Assembly (NCBI GenBank): GCA_905212515.1
Contig: CAJMEU010000154.1
Coordinates: forward strand, 1 to 6,791
Direction of reading: 5' to 3'
DNA from: an uncultured Oscillospiraceae bacterium
Lineage (GTDB): Bacteria > Bacillota > Clostridia > Oscillospirales > Ruminococcaceae
Length of the DNA: 6,791 nt
Shown here: positions 6,225 through 6,791 of the stretch, one piece after another
How positions within the stretch are numbered: position 1 is the first letter of the stretch
Layout of the letters: every line of letters starts with the position of its first letter
Program-made: the position numbers and the translations under genes
Notes under the pieces: model-generated
Seen by the model: the letters and a program-made list of their open reading frames with translations, nothing else
Databases searched by the model: none
What the model was told of the DNA's origin: nothing

Positions 6225-6791
6225 GGGATATCACCATCGGCCAGCATTTCCCCGGCAATTCGGCCCTGCACACCATGGACCCGCGCCTGAAACTGCTGCT
6301 TACCATCGCCTATATCATCATGCTGTTCGTGGGGTCCAACTTTGTGGGCCTGGCTATTTCGGTGCTGTTTTTGGTGCTGCTGTACGCAGTGGCCAAGATC
6401 CCCTTCAGGATGATCGCCAAAAGCATCAAGCCCATCCTGCCCATCATCCTGTTCACGGCTGTGCTGAACATCTTCTTCATGGGCGGCAAGGGCGATCCGC
6501 TGGTGCACTGGGGTTTTATCCGCATTTATGCCGAGGGACTGCGCTACGCCGCCATGATCGCCGTGCGCATCGTGTGCCTCATCGCGGGCACGTCCCTGCT
6601 GACGTACACCACCAGCCCCATCGTGCTGACGGACGCCATCGAGCGGCTGCTGAAACCGATGGCCAAACTGCACCTGCCGGTGCACGAGCTGGCGATGATG
6701 ATGACCATCGCCTGCGGTTCATCCCCACCCTCATCGAGGAGACGGACAAGATCAAGAACGCCCAGAAGGCCCGCGGCGCCCAGCTTCATTC
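6218..6791 (+). CDS. ecfT: ECF transporter transmembrane protein EcfT, 5' part with an apparent frameshift
   Basis: EcfT is the membrane scaffold joining the EcfA1/EcfA2 ATPases to the substrate-binding S component. ATG 6218 overlaps the ecfA2 stop (ATGCTGA). The N-terminus MLRDITIGQHFPGN and then DPRLKLLLT are typical of the family. Hydrophobic segments are visible at about 27-59 (one or two helices), 72-88 and 107-128. After MMMTIA (160-165) the family pattern should continue LRFIPTLIEETDKI. The sequence reads GCC TGC GG instead of GCC CTG CGG, so one C seems missing at about 6711-6713. In the shifted frame the remaining bases encode LRFIPTLIEETDKIKNAQ and then KARGAQLH, including the Ala-Arg-Gly coupling motif. 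In the unshifted frame the tail is an Arg/Pro/Ser-rich run unlike EcfT. The gene continues past the window. Confidence 0.9.
   Translation, partial: MLRDITIGQHFPGNSALHTMDPRLKLLLTIAYIIMLFVGSNFVGLAISVLFLVLLYAVAKIPFRMIAKSIKPILPIILFTAVLNIFFMGGKGDPLVHWGFIRIYAEGLRYAAMIAVRIVCLIAGTSLLTYTTSPIVLTDAIERLLKPMAKLHLPVHELAMMMTIACGSSPPSSRRRTRSRTPRRPAAPSFI

Noticed and set aside
4484..6791. Alternative genetic code or stop readthrough to explain the ecfA1 TAA
   Set aside because: glmM ends at TAA and the other complete genes at TGA, all at the expected family lengths, so neither codon appears to be reassigned. No recoding structure is seen around 5180.

Overview
The window is a densely packed stretch of bacterial chromosome with every gene on the + strand. 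By eye it is roughly two-thirds G+C, and codon third positions are mostly G or C. Strong AGGAGG-type ribosome sites, a Firmicutes-style energy-coupling-factor (ECF) gene set and the protein sequences point to a high-GC member of the Clostridia, possibly in the Oscillospirales. That placement is inference. I see no mobile element, CRISPR array, tRNA or rRNA.

Region 1 (1-2051) is the Holliday-junction cluster. It holds the 3' part of ruvC, then complete ruvA and ruvB, tightly spaced. RuvA binds the four-way junction, RuvB hexamers drive branch migration and RuvC cuts.

Region 2 (2052-2175) is the only AT-rich stretch and the longest gap between intact genes. It carries a plausible sigma-A-type promoter, short AT-rich repeats and a strong ribosome site leading into glmM (2176-3528), the phosphoglucosamine mutase of cell-wall precursor synthesis. 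A GC hairpin separates glmM from a COG1092-type SAM-dependent methyltransferase gene (3571-4446).

Region 3 (4484-6791) is an ECF vitamin/micronutrient transporter energising module in the order ecfA1, ecfA2, ecfT, with no substrate-binding S component in view. Two of these three genes carry an apparent lesion. ecfA1 has an in-frame TAA that cuts off its last ~52 codons, although the rest of the frame stays open and EcfA-like up to a stop overlapping the ecfA2 start. ecfT appears to have lost one C near 6711-6713, which throws its conserved coupling-helix region out of frame just before the window ends. Either the sequence is of low quality here or the module is decaying.

I found no clearly novel system. 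These two lesions, and the question of whether they are real, are the most interesting part. The remainder is housekeeping sequence.
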